DNA of 12,091 nucleotides, taken from positions 1 to 12,091 of the forward strand of contig JNEM01012832.1 in the NCBI GenBank assembly GCA_000697335.1, given 5' to 3'. Shown here in pieces: positions 1-7,856 of the stretch. The position numbers and the translations under genes are program-made. The stretch comes from Conidiobolus incongruus B7586 (taxonomy: Eukaryota; Entomophthoromycota; Entomophthoromycetes; Entomophthorales; Conidiobolaceae). The notes beneath the pieces are model-generated. The model was not told the origin of the DNA. It saw only the letters and a list, made by a program, of their open reading frames with translations, and ran no database searches. How positions within the stretch are numbered: position 1 is the first letter of the stretch; the number at the start of each line of letters is the position of its first letter.

Positions 1-1073
1 AATTAATTAAATTTTTTTATAGAAATTTTCCTTCTTATTAGCTAGTTTTTTAATTACCTAAAAAAATTATAATCATATAGGTTATAATCTAAGGAATATA
101 CTAGATATAATAATATTTTCTAGTTATCATTAATTAGAAAGTTTTTTATAACTTTAACTTTATATATTTTTCAATTATTATGCAAAATAATAGGTCTTCT
201 CAAAATATATTGAGAATACTAATTAAAAGTAATTTTATTTAAAAAATAATATAAAGTTTATTATTAATTGATTTTCTTTTAAAAATTAAATAAAAATAGT
301 TAATACCATTATAATTTATTATAATAATTAATATTTATTTATCAATATAATATTTATTTAAAAAAATTTATAAAAGGGTTAATTCAATTTAATTTAATAT
401 TTTAATTTATGCTTTAGTAAAAAACTATATAAAAAGATCTAAAATTCATCAATTGTAAAGATTTATTATAAAAGCCTTGGTTTTTAGTTATATCTTAATA
501 AGTTTTATTTAATAATAACTATTTTAACTTATTTTTAAACTTTAATTTAATTATAAAAATCTATTTTTATTTTTATTAATAAATTTTAACTTAACTTTTA
601 ATATATATAGAATATTTATATAGCTAATATTAAAATATTTTGATAATTCTTTAGCTAAAAGATATTTTTTAAAATATTTTTTATTTTATTAATAATTAAA
701 AGAGTGATAGTTAAAATTAATTTTTTTAATTTTAATAGATTTTTTGATAATTTTTTTCTTAATTTTAAAATAATTTACCTAGCAATAAATTGTTGATTTA
801 AATAATATTTTATTATTAAAAGTTACTTGTAAGTTTTAAGTAATTTTGAAGGATTTATGGTTTAATTTTATAATTTTAAAATAAAAAACTTTTGATAATT
901 ATTATTTAATTTAAGGATAATTAAATTAAATAACCAATTTAAAAAAAAATTTTAATCAAAAAAATATAATATATATTATTTAAAATTATATATTTTCTTA
1001 TTTGTTTTGTATATATTTTTTTATTTAAAATTAATTATAAGTTTGAAAAATCAGAAATTAAAAAATTTCCTAT
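1..1073 (-). mobile_element. mariner-family DNA transposon, decayed, cut by left window edge
   Basis: This is the same mariner family as the element at 5824-7092, in the opposite orientation. The 5' terminal repeat is at 1041-1073, read on the minus strand, and matches the 5' end at 5824 and at 11491. Positions 160-210 match the region around the second catalytic Asp of the transposase (compare 6700-6750), and 1-120 match the region of the third catalytic Asp and beyond (compare 6800-6915). Colinearity across the whole segment indicates that about 180 bp of the 3' end lie outside the window. It is clearly more AT-rich and more diverged than the 5824 copy and has no usable reading frame. The expected TA target duplicate beside 1073 reads TT, so that boundary is good to about 10 bp. 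Confidence 0.85.
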
Positions 1074-1588
1074 TTCTTTAAATCTAAGTTAATAATTTTA
1101 AAAATATTATTTAATAATAATCACTAAGGAATATACTTGCTAATTTTATATATTATATATAAAGTTTATTCAAATTATTCAAAATTTAAAATAGTTTTAA
1201 AAATTAAAAATTATCTTTATTTATTATATTATAAAATATAAAAATTAAGGTTAAAATAATATAATATTGATCAATTATAAATGAATTTTAAGAAAAATAT
1301 AATTAAATAATAAAAATAAAAATATTCTTTAATAAATATAAAAATATTTTTTAAGTATTTGATAAAATTAATAAAAAATCAAAAAATAATTATAAATAGA
1401 GAATAAATACAAAATAAAAATATGTATTTGAAATAGGATTATAATAAATGATAATAAAAAAATTAAAATGAATTTAATGACTAATTGTCATATAAAAATT
1501 AATTTCAAAGTTTATTTGAAAACATTGGTTTTGATATAATAACCTAATAATTAAATGAAAATGAAAATATATATATATATATATATAT
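1074..1588. other. AT-rich spacer between mariner copy and tRNA-Thr
   Basis: About 515 bp of very AT-rich sequence with no convincing reading frame, RNA or terminal repeat. A 14-bp match to the mariner 3' region occurs near 1124-1137, but it does not extend. The last 22 bp are an AT dinucleotide run. Confidence 0.6.
1567..1588. repeat. (AT)n microsatellite abutting tRNA-Thr
   Basis: About eleven AT dinucleotides run straight into the first base of the tRNA. Such AT-rich 5' flanks are common for Pol III genes, and the run may simply be neutral. Confidence 0.9.
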
Positions 1589-1661
1589 GCCTTCTTGGCT
1601 CAGTTGGCAGAGCGTCCGCCTAGTAAGCAGAAGGTCACCAGTTCGATTCTGGTAGAAGGCA
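1589..1661 (+). tRNA. tRNA-Thr (anticodon AGU)
   Basis: A 73-nt cloverleaf. The acceptor stem GCCTTCT/AGAAGGC is perfect. The D arm is GCTC/GAGC with an AGTTGGCA loop, and the T arm is ACCAG/CTGGT with a TTCGATT loop. The anticodon loop is CTAGTAA, giving anticodon AGT at 1622-1624 (read as AGU, becoming IGU), which decodes threonine ACN. The A box is TGGCTCAGTTGG and the B box AGTTCGATTCT. The discriminator is A and no CCA is encoded, as expected for a eukaryotic nuclear tRNA. There is no intron. Oddity: the anticodon stem has one C-A mismatch (TCCGC against GCAGA), which a single G-to-A change would produce. The gene runs toward the lipase, whose stop codon lies 99 bp downstream on the other strand. 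Confidence 0.93.
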
Positions 1662-1684
1662 AGAAGCTCTTTATTTCATTCTCA

Positions 1685-1688
1685 TTTT
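1685..1688 (+). terminator. Pol III T-run for tRNA-Thr
   Basis: First run of four T on the plus strand after the tRNA 3' end, 24 bp downstream. It is the minimum length for a Pol III stop, so termination may be leaky. In such AT-rich DNA the call rests on position alone. Confidence 0.5.
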
Positions 1689-1739
1689 ATCATTTGTTTA
1701 TATTAATATTCTTTTATTTTACTCTCATTATATTTTATA

Positions 1740-1745
1740 TTTATT
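1740..1745 (-). promoter_or_regulatory. possible polyadenylation signal for the lipase
   Basis: AATAAA on the minus strand 16 nt beyond the lipase stop codon, with a second at 1713-1718. Positions suit a short 3' UTR, but AATAAA is frequent by chance in DNA of this composition. Confidence 0.35.
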
Positions 1746-1760
1746 ATTAAATTTCGCTGT

Positions 1761-2849
1761 TTAAATTTTGGATATCAAATTAAATATTGAAGTCGACATT
1801 GTTGAGTTATCCTCAATCTGTTTAAAACTTTGAATTGGATCGTATCTACACATTTGGGGAAATTCTCCAAACGCCTTGAGATGGTCCGAAATTCTAATCT
1901 TGTCAGAGCCTTCCAGGATGCATTGTGGATCTTCATCGTAGTTGAGGTCACACACGACGTAAGAGACGTGGTGGTCATCTGATGTCTCGGGAGGTGTGTA
2001 GATTTCGCCGGGAATATGACGGTATCCCAAATGTCGTGGAGGGAAGTGTGAAGCAGCATCCCCAGAGTTGGTATATCTCACCATAGGGAATTTGAAACTA
2101 GTTATATAGTCCACAAATTTGTCGTTCCCTACGCGTAAGGAATTGTAAGAATATAATTCCATTTTCATATTGTTGTCCTTGACAGTTTTTGCAAGATCAG
2201 CAGCGTGTAGAGTAGCAATCGAAGCACCTAAACTATATCCCAATAGAATTACTTTATAACTCTTATAATCTCCAGATGTTAATTCTTTAATATATTCGTT
2301 CAAAGGCTCTGAATTAGCGCGATAGATATCATATAGTCCTTTATGGACTTTGACACCTTCTGGAGCATTCGGCATATTAATTAAATCCCAAGTAAACATA
2401 CTCTTACGATTAATATACCCGTTACTCTCCCTGTGATTCACAATAATTTCCTTCCTGTCCTCATCCAACCCCACGAGGGCATAAGCATCAATTTCGGGAT
2501 TGAAAAACCCTTTCATCAACTTGAAATAGGTGCAGTTTGGAGTACACGACCATTTGAACTGCTGATGGAAAGAGCATCTGGAAGCCGCTCCTACTCTTGC
2601 GTGGTAGAACACATCCTCCATGGACGGCATCTTCACATCCCAGGGTTTATCTCTCTGGATTGAGGGTACTTTCTTCCTAGCGATCTTGTACAGTTTCGAC
2701 AGGTCGTCAAACCCAAAACTTGATTTAATCCAGTCCTGGGGTGTTGGCGAAATAACAGTCTCAATCCTATTTCTTTTGTCTACTAAATCTTCGCCCCTAC
2801 ATTCATTCAATCCTAATAAACAACTCATAATCCATAGCTTTCTAACCAT
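1761..2849 (-). CDS. Secreted class 3 (Rhizomucor miehei-type) triacylglycerol lipase
   Basis: A 362-residue single-exon protein, probably a secreted acylglycerol hydrolase with an alpha/beta-hydrolase fold. Residues 1-19 form a short signal peptide (basic start, hydrophobic LWIMSCLLGL). Residues 20 to about 70 look like a propeptide, and the catalytic domain runs from about 70 to 340. The R. miehei precursor is about 363 residues with the same three parts. The nucleophile is Ser206 in GYSLGAS, the acid Asp264 in the SGDAASHFPP block and the base His323 in SDHLKAFG; their spacing fits the family. Cysteines 92/334, 102/106 and 300/310 match the three disulfides of that enzyme. KVHKG at 167-171 and YKSYKV at 195-200 also match it. 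The oxyanion-lid segment around 139-152 is divergent (HRESN where RGSSS is usual), as is GYSLGA for GHSLGG. N-glycosylation sequons occur at N105 and N348. The ATG at 2849 has A at -3 and gives the signal peptide. Substrate range cannot be read from sequence. Confidence 0.93.
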   Translation of the reverse strand: MVRKLWIMSCLLGLNECRGEDLVDKRNRIETVISPTPQDWIKSSFGFDDLSKLYKIARKKVPSIQRDKPWDVKMPSMEDVFYHARVGAASRCSFHQQFKWSCTPNCTYFKLMKGFFNPEIDAYALVGLDEDRKEIIVNHRESNGYINRKSMFTWDLINMPNAPEGVKVHKGLYDIYRANSEPLNEYIKELTSGDYKSYKVILLGYSLGASIATLHAADLAKTVKDNNMKMELYSYNSLRVGNDKFVDYITSFKFPMVRYTNSGDAASHFPPRHLGYRHIPGEIYTPPETSDDHHVSYVVCDLNYDEDPQCILEGSDKIRISDHLKAFGEFPQMCRYDPIQSFKQIEDNSTMSTSIFNLISKI

Positions 2850-3978
2850 CTTTCAACTTTACTGTTCAAACCAAAATCAAGATATAAAAGTAAATATTTG
2901 TTAGAAAAACTTTTCATAATGGGAAGAGTTAGTATTTAATTAAATATTTTAAATCCTGCGGTAATATTTAATTAATGAACATAATCATACTTGCATGAAC
3001 TGAAGATCGAGACAATATGGAATAATACTTAATCAGTTTGTAATGAGTTATTAGTTGAACTTAAATATTCATATTATATTGTTATTTGTTTCTTACCATC
3101 GTTCTTTATGGAGTATTATTATTTTAATATATTACATCATATTCTAATATATTAGTTATATAATTTTATTACTTCAAAATAATTCCAAAATTTATGAATT
3201 TATGCAAATGTTAATTGCATTATTTAAAATTTGGCATTATTTTTAAAAATAAATTATGCAATTGAAAATTAATAATGATTTTTTGATCATGATTTCTAAT
3301 CAATTTTTCAACTTATGCCATTTATTTGACAGGTATAGTACTTTTAAATCTATGATAATTTATGAAATTTTAAAGTAATAGGAATATCATCTATATTTAA
3401 TTATAATTTCAAGAAAAGATTATTGTCAAAATTGAATTCAAGCTGAAAGATTTTTTTTGTCAATGATGTCATGCTAATCTATTCTTGATTCATTACCAAT
3501 TAAAATATTAATTTGTACTAAAATGATTAAATAATTCTAAATCTTGCTAAGTGATTAATTTAATTTTATATATACTAACAAATTGAACAACTTATCTAAT
3601 CTACGCTTCATTAAATATAAAATCGCAAATATAATGATTATTGACTAATTAAAATTTTAAATCTGAAATTTTCAATTTCATTCTAAGCTTCAATTACTCT
3701 AATTAATTGAACACATTTTTTAAAATGTTAATAAAATATTTAAATCATGTGAAATTTTTAGTGTTTAAAATGAAGACAAAAATTTGATTTAAGTTGCATA
3801 TTCTTTAAGTGTATGGTTAGTAATTGGGTTATTTTCTTTTGGATTTGAGTTGATAGAATTTTTAAAAATTATAAATTAATTGTCTAAAATAGTTTTAGAT
3901 TAGATTGGATTAGCAATATTTTTGAAAATTAAATTTAATTTTTACAATATTAATCTAATTTATTTATTATTATAGTCG
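2850..3978. other. AT-rich intergenic region, includes lipase upstream DNA
   Basis: About 1.1 kb with no reading frame of note, no tRNA and no recognised repeat. The first 150 bp are the lipase promoter side. A TATTTAATTAA motif occurs twice, at 2933-2943 (where it belongs to a 14-bp palindrome) and 2965-2975, about 85-125 bp upstream of the start codon. No clear TATA box in a usual position was found. The rest looks neutral, but it is a little richer in G and C than the transposon-bearing parts of the window. Confidence 0.55.
2933..2975. promoter_or_regulatory. paired TATTTAATTAA motifs upstream of lipase
   Basis: Two copies of TATTTAATTAA with starts 32 bp apart; the first is extended to the palindrome TATTTAATTAAATA (2933-2946). 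Their place upstream of the lipase start would suit binding of an AT-hook or homeodomain-type factor, but this is inference and such motifs arise readily by chance here. Confidence 0.2.
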
Positions 3979-4319
3979 TGTACACACAAGTCTATACACT
4001 ATTGATTATTCAAGTACCTTCTACTCCTTTAAACCATTTGATTACAGAAGGAACTATTAAATCATCCAATGCACTGTATATACACAAGTCATAAGACATT
4101 CACAGAGCAGCCCTTAAGCCACCTAACTACTCGTAACTATAAATACACACTTGAATCATATTGACACCCCATACACTGCTGGTCTGAAAACCTTTCTCAC
4201 TATTGGGCAATACCTCTTTTATTAATAAACTCTATATTAACTACCCTTCAGTCAATAAATCCCCAGATTGCTCAGGCGTGTTAAAACCTATCATAACCCT
4301 CCCTCACATCAGGATCACA
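3979..4319 (+). mobile_element. possible solo LTR (fossil LTR retroelement)
   Basis: A block of about 340 bp that is much richer in C (and poor in G on the plus strand) than its AT-rich flanks. It begins TGTACACAC and ends near ATCACA, so it fits the TG...CA rule. Inside it are a TATA-like ACTATAAATAC near 4135 and AATAAA motifs near 4225 and 4254, in the order expected for an LTR. A related motif (TACACAAGTC and a near copy) occurs twice, near 3983 and 4080. No partner LTR, internal region or target duplicate was recognised, so it would be an old solo LTR of unknown family. It could instead be a noncoding transcript or an unrelated GC-richer remnant. Confidence 0.4.
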
Positions 4320-5062
4320 ATATTAACATTATTATGTTAATAATATATAATATAGACATTTTTGTAACATTTGATTCATTTCAAAAATATTCTATTTGAT
4401 ATTATTATTTGAAATAAAAATTATGGATAAATTAAAACATAGTTAATTAATTTATATTTTAACAAAAATTTTTATTATAAAGTATAATTATTTATTATTG
4501 GTGAATAGAAACACTATGAAATGAAAATTAATTTTATTTATATAAATTATACTCAACTAAATACAATGATTGATCATTGAATAGTTAAAAAATATTACAA
4601 TATTGAATAAAAAATGATTAAATTTTGCATTATATATACATATATTGTCAACACTAATATTAACGATAGAATTATAATTTATAATATAATAAATGGAATA
4701 ATGATAACATATGGAGATTACTGATAATATCTTTATAATGTAAAAATTAATGAAATATTTCATCAAATATTAAAGTGAATATTATTATAAAAATATAGTT
4801 TAAAAATATTATGAATAATTTTACATTTGTAAAATTCAACTTAGTAAAAAATCATTAAATTGAATAGTTAATATATTTTTTGAATTTATAATACTTGAAA
4901 AATATTAAAAAGAATAGATTTATGATTTTTTTTATTTATTAAATTTATGATTGATAAATTTTAACTAAACTGAATTTAGTAAAGATCAATAAATATGAAT
5001 TATTTATATTCTAGTATATATTTTAATAAGTATATAAAATAGGATTAATTAATTAAAAATTG
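4320..5062. other. AT-rich spacer
   Basis: About 740 bp of AT-rich sequence. It opens with a 9-bp inverted repeat around 4323-4344 (TATTAACAT, spacer, ATGTTAATA). A minus-strand open stretch of 69 codons at 4557-4766 is almost all Ile, Asn, Tyr and Phe, which is what AT-rich noncoding DNA gives. No gene is supported. Confidence 0.6.
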
Positions 5063-5069
5063 AAAAAAA
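5063..5069 (-). terminator. Pol III terminator of tRNA-Pro
   Basis: A run of seven T on the minus strand starting 6 nt after the tRNA 3' end, which is a strong Pol III stop. Confidence 0.85.
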
Positions 5070-5074
5070 GAATT

Positions 5075-5146
5075 GGGCTCAACCGGGAATTGAACCCGGG
5101 ACCTCTCCGACCCGAACGGAGAATCGTACGACTAGACCATTGAGCC
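5075..5146 (-). tRNA. tRNA-Pro (anticodon CGG)
   Basis: A 72-nt cloverleaf. The acceptor stem GGCTCAA/TTGAGCC is perfect. The anticodon stem is CTCCG/CGGAG with loop TTCGGGT, giving anticodon CGG (complement at 5112-5114), which decodes proline CCG. G37 after the anticodon is normal for tRNA-Pro. The T arm is CCGGG/CCCGG with loop TTCAATT, and the discriminator is C. There is no intron and no encoded CCA. Oddity: the D loop reads AGTCGTA where AGTGGTA is usual, so G18, which normally pairs with residue 55 of the T loop, appears replaced by C. All stems are intact, so it may still work. A strong T-run follows. Confidence 0.95.
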
Positions 5147-5823
5147 TTGTCTCACAAATTTAATTATTATTCAAATACCTAAAATCATTTTTATTTTAAA
5201 ATCTTTTGCCTCCATCCTCAAAATCTTTCACTGTTTTGGCCAAATATAATAATTTAATAACTTTCATTTCTGATTATATTTATAAATAATATATATTATT
5301 TTGTTTCCTTTAATTTTTCTTTATTATCAATTATCCTAATTAAATTATTTTAATAATTTTTTTCTATCAATTATTCCTGTCTTGATAATAATGTTGTGTT
5401 ATATCAATCTTTTAAAACTGATATTAATAATTTAGTATTTTAATATATTTGAAATTTTATATAGGTGCATTACAAATTTTTGAATACAAAATACTATGAT
5501 GTGAGAATATTAATCTTTACAAGAAATTTTTATAATGTTGATTTTTTTAGATAAGCTTTAATAAATCAAAATTTTGAATAAAATAATTAAAATCAATTAA
5601 ATAATTAGAATTATGATTAAATAAAAATAATTGGTTTAAAATAAATTGATATATTACTAAAAATACAATGATTAATTTTAAAAAGAATATTAAGAATAGT
5701 TTTAGCATGAGTAATCAATACAAGATATAACTGGTCTTCATACTACTATCAAGTCAATAAAATCAAACAATAGAAACTATTATTATATTTTTATATTGAC
5801 AATATTACCTTGAATTTGAAATA
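5147..5823. other. AT-rich spacer between tRNA-Pro and mariner
   Basis: About 680 bp with no gene seen. At 5463-5479 a 17-bp stretch is close to the terminal motif at 10322-10338 of the Tc1-like element (15 of 17 bases), so a Tc1 end or remnant may be buried here. Otherwise nothing was recognised. Confidence 0.5.
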
Positions 5824-5916
5824 ATGGGAAATTTTTTAATTTCTGATTTTTCAAACATATTATTAGTTTGAAATGAATAAATATATACAAAGTTAATAGG
5901 AAATTATATATTTTTA

Positions 5917-5931
5917 ATATATATATATATT
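5917..5931. repeat. (TA)n run inside mariner leader
   Basis: Short dinucleotide run. The copy at 11491 has a longer run at the same place in the element (11586-11608), so it expanded or shrank after transposition. Confidence 0.8.
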
Positions 5932-5983
5932 AGTTTCTTTGATTAAAAAATTAACTTTTTAAAATTGGTTGTTTAATTTAATC

Positions 5984-7018
5984 ATGCTTAAACCAAATAA
6001 TAATCATCAAAAGTTTTTTATTTTAGTATTAGTAAAACTTAACCACAAACCCTTTAAAATTATTTAAAATTTACAAGCAGCTTTTGGTAATAAAGTATTA
6101 TCTAAATTAACAATTTATTACTGGGTAAATTACTTTAAGGTTAAAAGAGAAACTATTTAAAACCTGCTAAAATCTAGAAAACTAACTTTGACTGTTATTC
6201 TTTCAATTGTAAATAGAGTGAAAAAATATATTGAAAAGCACCTTTTTATTTCAGCTAGAGAATTATCTAAGTACTTTAATATTAGTTTTACAAGTATTTT
6301 ATATATTTTAAAGTTTAAACTAAAATTAATAAATAAAAATGTAAAATAGGTACCTTATAATTTAACTAAAGCTTAAAAAAAAGCTAGAGTAGCTATTGCT
6401 AAACAAAACCTATTGAAATATTACCAGAAGCCTAAACTTTTACAATGAATAATTACAATTGATGAATCTTAGATCCCTATGTATAATCCTTTACCAAAAC
6501 ACAAATCAAGATGCTAGATTAAGCTAAATCAACCCCCTCCACAAATCCCTTTAAATAAGCACTTTGTTAATAAGTGAATATTAATTATTATAATAGATTA
6601 TAATGGTATATGCTATTCTTATTTAGTTCCTGAAGGAAAATCAATTAATAGTAAACTATATATTGCTTTTTTAAATAAAAGTATTTTTAATTGGTGTTCT
6701 CAATATAATTTAAGAAGACCTATTATTTTACATGATAATTGCAAAATACATAAATCTACAGCTGTAAAAAACTTTCTAATTAAAAATAACTGGAAAAAAC
6801 TACCACATCTAGTATATTCCCTTGATTATAACTTATGTGATTATAATTGCTTTAGGCAATTAAAAAACCAGCTTGCAAGAAAGAAAATTTCTGCAGGAAA
6901 ATTTAATTAGTTTATGAAACATCAAATTTCAGTCCTTAATAAAAAGAATTGTTTTTTAGGTGTTAGAAGTTTGCTAAAAGTATAGCAAAAAGTTATTAAT
7001 AATAAAAAAAACTATTAA
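5984..7018 (+). pseudogene. mariner transposase pseudogene, 344 codons, no frameshift
   Basis: From ATG at 5984 to TAA at 7016-7018 one frame holds a whole mariner transposase, close to the usual length of about 345 residues. The N-terminal helix-turn-helix DNA-binding part includes AAFGNKVLSK near 6077 and SARELSKYF near 6251, followed by the VPYNLTKA linker at about 6347. The catalytic domain carries Asp in DES (6461), Asp in HDN (6731-6739) and a third Asp in YSLDYNLCDYNCF, 34 residues after the second, which defines DD34D. Ten stops interrupt the frame. Five or six replace likely Trp, one likely Arg, and the others likely Gln. All need only one C-to-T or G-to-A transition, and there are no indels. 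The usual YSPDLAPSDY block has also changed Pro to Leu in the same way. A nonfunctional fossil, probably hypermutated. Confidence 0.92.
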
Positions 7019-7856
7019 ATTTATTTTATATATTTATTTTTATATCATATATTCAAATGTTTATTTATTTTTAATCACAAAAAATTCCTATTATTAAAAA
7101 TGCAGAGTAATAAAGCTTAAAAAAAGCTAGAGTAGCTATTATTAAACAAAACCTATTGAAATATTACTAGAAGCCTAAACTTTTACAGTAAATAATTACA
7201 ATTGATGAATCTTAAATCCTTATGTATAATCCTTTACTAAAACACAAATCAAAATGCTAGATTAAGCTAAATCAACCCCCTCTACAAATCCCTTTAAATA
7301 AACACTTTGTTAATAAGTGAATGTTAATTATTATAATAGATTATAATAGTATATGCTATTCTTATTTAGTTCCTGAAGGAAAATCAATTAATAGTAAACT
7401 ATATATTGTTTTTTTAAATAAAAGTATTTCAAATTAGTGTTCTCAATATAATTTAAGAAGACCTATTATTTTACATGATAATTATAAAATATATAAATCT
7501 AAAGCTGTAAAAAACTTTCTAATTAAAAATAACTAGAAAAAACTACTACATCTAGTATATTCCTTTGATTATAACCTATGTGATTATAATTGCTTTAGGA
7601 TATTAAAAAACTAGCTTACAGGAAAGAAAATTTCTACAGGAAAATTTAATTGGTTTGTGAAACATCAAATTTCAGTCCTTAATAAAAAGAATTGTTTTTT
7701 AGGTGTTAGAAGTTTGCTAAAAGTATAGCAAAAAGTTATTAATAATAAAAAAAACTATTAAATTTATATTATATATTTATTTTTATATATCATATATTCA
7801 AATGTTTATTTATTTTTAATCACAAAAAATTCCTATTATTAAAAATACAGAGTAAT
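6367..7856 (+). repeat. 745-bp tandem duplication of the mariner 3' part
   Basis: 6367-7111 is repeated directly as 7112-7856. The units are about 95% identical by hand count, with about 30 transitions, 5 transversions and 2 small indels. The unit starts inside the transposase gene at TAAAGCTT and ends about 19 bp beyond the mariner terminus. It therefore arose by duplication of the locus rather than by a new insertion. Confidence 0.9.
7112..7836 (+). mobile_element. second copy of mariner 3' half (from tandem duplication)
   Basis: Carries the linker, all three catalytic Asp blocks and the 3' terminal repeat, ending TTCCTAT at 7836 followed by TA. It lacks the 5' end and the DNA-binding part. 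It is not a simple copy of the decayed left unit: at some sites it keeps Trp or Val codons (for example TGG near 7650) where the left unit has TAG, and at others it has a stop where the left unit keeps Trp. The two units were therefore mutated independently after duplicating. Confidence 0.88.

Larger units (their letters stand above)
5824..7092 (+). mobile_element. Full-length mariner (DD34D) transposon, inactive
   Basis: A 1269-bp element of usual mariner length. It starts ATGGGAAATTTTTT and ends AAAAAATTCCTAT, which are imperfect inverted repeats, and is flanked by TA on both sides (5822-5823 and 7093-7094), as expected for mariner target duplication. It carries one transposase reading frame, about 160 bp of 5' leader and 74 bp after the stop. 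The leader has an 8-bp inverted repeat (5849-5856 and 5866-5873) and a TA-dinucleotide run at 5917-5931. Other copies of the family lie at 1-1073 and 11491-11810, and its 3' part is duplicated at 7112-7856. It is the least decayed copy in the window, but it cannot encode its own transposase. Confidence 0.9.

Noticed and set aside
1124-1137. 14-bp match to the mariner 3' region (as at 90-103)
   Set aside because: Similarity does not extend on either side and the word is AT-rich. Not enough to call another copy.
2433-2904. Two plus-strand open frames (76 and 94 codons) opposite the lipase start region, and a 94-codon minus frame at 1775-2059
   Set aside because: They overlap the strongly supported lipase frame and have no recognisable domains, so they are shadows of it.
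4557-4766. Minus-strand open frame of 69 codons
   Set aside because: Composition is almost only Ile, Asn, Tyr, Phe and Ser with no motif. Such frames are expected by chance in AT-rich DNA with no codon structure.
5849-5873. 8-bp inverted repeat in the mariner leader as a regulatory hairpin
   Set aside because: The arms are not kept in the copies at 1-1073 or 11491-11810, though decay could explain that. Too short to claim a role.
5984-7018. Alternative genetic code reading TAA/TAG as Gln
   Set aside because: Several stops fall at likely Trp sites and one is TGA at a likely Arg site, which reassignment to Gln does not explain. The lipase uses CAA/CAG for Gln and stops at TAA.
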